Assembly: GCF_902506495.1 (NCBI RefSeq)
Contig: NZ_LR733264.1
Coordinates: 2,099,403 to 2,163,402 of the forward strand
Direction of reading: 5' to 3'
DNA: 64,000 bases
From: Pseudomonas sp. 8O
GTDB lineage: Bacteria > Pseudomonadota > Gammaproteobacteria > Pseudomonadales > Pseudomonadaceae
Shown here: piece after piece, positions 62,720 through 64,000 of the stretch
How the letters are laid out: every line of letters begins with the position of its first letter
Numbering within the stretch: position 1 is the first letter of the stretch
Notes under the pieces: generated by a model
Database searches by the model: none
Told to the model about the DNA's origin: nothing
Seen by the model: only the letters and a program-made list of their open reading frames with translations
Program-made: the position numbers and the translations under genes

Positions 62720-63337
62720 TCACTCGGCGGAGAAAAACGCGGTTACCTGTGACTGCGCCACGGCGCGGGCCTCCAGCAGGGCCTGATCACCTCTGGCGGT
62801 ACCCTCCACACAGAAGAAGTGCATGTTCCTGAGGCCCACCGTGGCCAGGGCCGCCTGCAGGTAGGGGCGCAGGAAGTCTGGTTGCCGCGCCTGCTCACCG
62901 CTGATCAGCCCACCTGAGGCCAATGCCACGTACACCGGGCGGTCACGTAGCAAGCCAACCTTGCCTTGCGGTGTGCCGTTGAATGTCATGCGTATCCGCA
63001 CGATGTGATCGACCCAGGCCTTGAGTGCCGAGGGGACGGTGTAGTTGTGCATGGGGGTGGCGATCAGCAGCACATCTGCTTCGTCGAGCTGACGGATCAG
63101 CTCGGCGGAGCGGCGCAGGGCGCTGCCGGGCTCTGTCTGGTCACTGTCAGAGGGAGACGCCAGAGCCATGGCATAGTCCCGGTCGACATGTTGCAGATCG
63201 TTGAGGTCGACGTCCTGTACCTCCAGTGAGTGCCGACCAGCGAGGCCGTCGAGCACCTGGTGAGACAGACGCAGGCTTTCTGATTCAGCGCCACGCGTGC
63301 TGCTGATCAGGCGCAGTACACGGATAGCTGCAGGCAT
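62720..63337 (-). CDS. FMN-dependent NADH-azoreductase / NAD(P)H quinone oxidoreductase-like
   Basis: A protein of 205 residues with a flavodoxin-like fold. An N-terminal VLRLISSTRGAESESLRLS loop binds the FMN phosphate. The AzoR-type motif LLIATPMHNYTVPSALKAWV, followed by DHIVRIRMTF, is present. It would reduce quinones or azo compounds with two electrons. It lies 26 bases downstream of the AhpD-like gene, a likely two-gene redox operon. Confidence 0.85.
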   Translation of the reverse strand: MPAAIRVLRLISSTRGAESESLRLSHQVLDGLAGRHSLEVQDVDLNDLQHVDRDYAMALASPSDSDQTEPGSALRRSAELIRQLDEADVLLIATPMHNYTVPSALKAWVDHIVRIRMTFNGTPQGKVGLLRDRPVYVALASGGLISGEQARQPDFLRPYLQAALATVGLRNMHFFCVEGTARGDQALLEARAVAQSQVTAFFSAE

Positions 63338-63363
63338 GGGCGTAACCTCTCTGAGATCGGGCT

Positions 63364-63843
63364 TCAGGCCAGGTCAGCCTTGTCCAGGCCGAACTGCTTG
63401 TCGGCGGAGCCCGGCACGTTACGGAAGGCCACGCTCAGGCGATTCCAGCCATTGATGGCGACCACCAGGAAGCTCAGGTCCGACAGTTCCTGCTCGGAGA
63501 ACTGCTCGCGTACGCTGGCGTAGATGGCGTCGGACACGCCATGCGGCGACAGTTGGGTCAGGGCTTCGGTCCACTCCAGTGCGGCGCGCTCCTGCGCGGA
63601 GAACAGCGGCGATTCGCGCCAGACGACGACATGGTGCAGGCGCAGCTCGCGCTCGCCATGGATCTTCGCTTCCTTCACGTGCATGTCGACGCAGAAGGCG
63701 CAGCCATTGATCTGCGAGGCGCGCAGCATGACCAGATGAGCCAGCGGCGCGAGGAACGGGCTGCGGGTCAGCAGCGTGGAGAATTCGGCGTACTTGCCGG
63801 AGGCTTTGGGAGAGAGTGCAAAGTAGTCGAGGCGCTGGCTCAT
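63364..63843 (-). CDS. AhpD-like / carboxymuconolactone decarboxylase-family protein
   Basis: A protein of 159 residues from MSQRLDYFALSPKASG; upstream Met codons at 63849 and 63852 are possible starts. The CxxC redox motif is in INGCAFCVDMHVKEA, with the following His conserved, as in AhpD-type alkylhydroperoxidases. It may act in peroxide or electrophile defence together with the neighbouring reductase. About 157 bases remain to the window end, with an A/T-rich promoter-like stretch but no gene visible. Confidence 0.85.
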   Translation of the reverse strand: MSQRLDYFALSPKASGKYAEFSTLLTRSPFLAPLAHLVMLRASQINGCAFCVDMHVKEAKIHGERELRLHHVVVWRESPLFSAQERAALEWTEALTQLSPHGVSDAIYASVREQFSEQELSDLSFLVVAINGWNRLSVAFRNVPGSADKQFGLDKADLA

Positions 63844-64000
63844 GGTCATCATCCGTATGCGAGTTGAGAAGAAACCGATGCCCCTCTGCAACTGGCAGAA
63901 CCACTGTGGCTCGGTGGGGACGAATGTACGCAGCAGTGGTCTAGCCACATAGATCCATTTTCGCGGATTTTTATTGATCCACTTTGCGCAACGGTCCTAT

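Overview
The window is a high-GC gammaproteobacterial chromosome segment around the replication origin, and it reads as Pseudomonas in the broad sense. The evidence is the gyrB-recF-dnaN-dnaA | oriC | rpmH-rnpA-yidD-yidC order, mnmE-mnmG-rsmG-parA-parB-atp next to it, a type VI secretion (T6SS) locus with the tagQRST-ppkA-pppA-tagF threonine-phosphorylation module, and Pseudomonas-type short interspersed repeats. A mendocina/oleovorans-like species is a guess; the sequence alone does not fix the species. No tRNA, rRNA, CRISPR array, prophage or insertion sequence was seen.

Layout. 1-17859 (+): the distal half of an H1-type T6SS operon (tagH end, tssJ, tssK, tssL, tssM, tagF, pppA, ppkA, tagT, tagS, tagR, tagQ), mostly with overlapping stops and starts, ending in a probable membrane-acting effector and its membrane immunity protein. 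17941-24183 (-): terminator, gyrB, recF (carrying two perfect parS sites), dnaN, dnaA. 24184-24704: oriC. 24705-27243 (+): rpmH, rnpA, yidD, yidC. 27420-33889 (+): mnmE, a second origin-like region, mnmG, rsmG, parA, parB. 34020-41044 (+): the nine-gene ATP synthase operon. 41168-45900 (+): glmU, a LysE-type exporter, a DeoR-family regulator (glmR) and glmS. 45952-46940 (-): a methionine aminopeptidase coupled to a small ParD-like protein. 47568-56797: late cobalamin genes, cobM-cobE on minus and riboswitch-cobW-cobN-chlI/chlD-cobF on plus. 56856-58360: an AbiE toxin-antitoxin pair sitting between intact cobF and a decayed cobF fragment. 58411-64000: two GNAT acetyltransferases, an unknown small protein, a TonB-dependent receptor, a flavodoxin-fold reductase and an AhpD-like protein.

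How the genes work together. The T6SS part holds the membrane complex (TssJLM), the baseplate adaptor TssK, and a complete sensing chain (TagQRST to PpkA to Fha/TagH, opposed by PppA and TagF). The central part is a replication-segregation hub. The cobalamin part encodes the three-subunit cobaltochelatase (CobN plus ChlI/ChlD) under a B12 riboswitch.

Main points for a second look: (1) chlI and chlD overlap at an A_AAA_AAG slippery heptamer followed six bases later by a perfect 8-bp stem, with no usual start codon for the downstream frame, so one gene probably yields two chelatase subunits by -1 frameshifting. (2) oriC and the mnmE-mnmG intergenic region share DnaA-box order and spacing to within a constant 3 bases, plus a shared AT-rich core. 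(3) There is an effector/immunity pair at the end of the T6SS operon. (4) The AbiE pair has a cobF remnant on its far side. (5) Perfect DnaA 9-mers are strongly over-represented from 24 kb onward, including inside genes.
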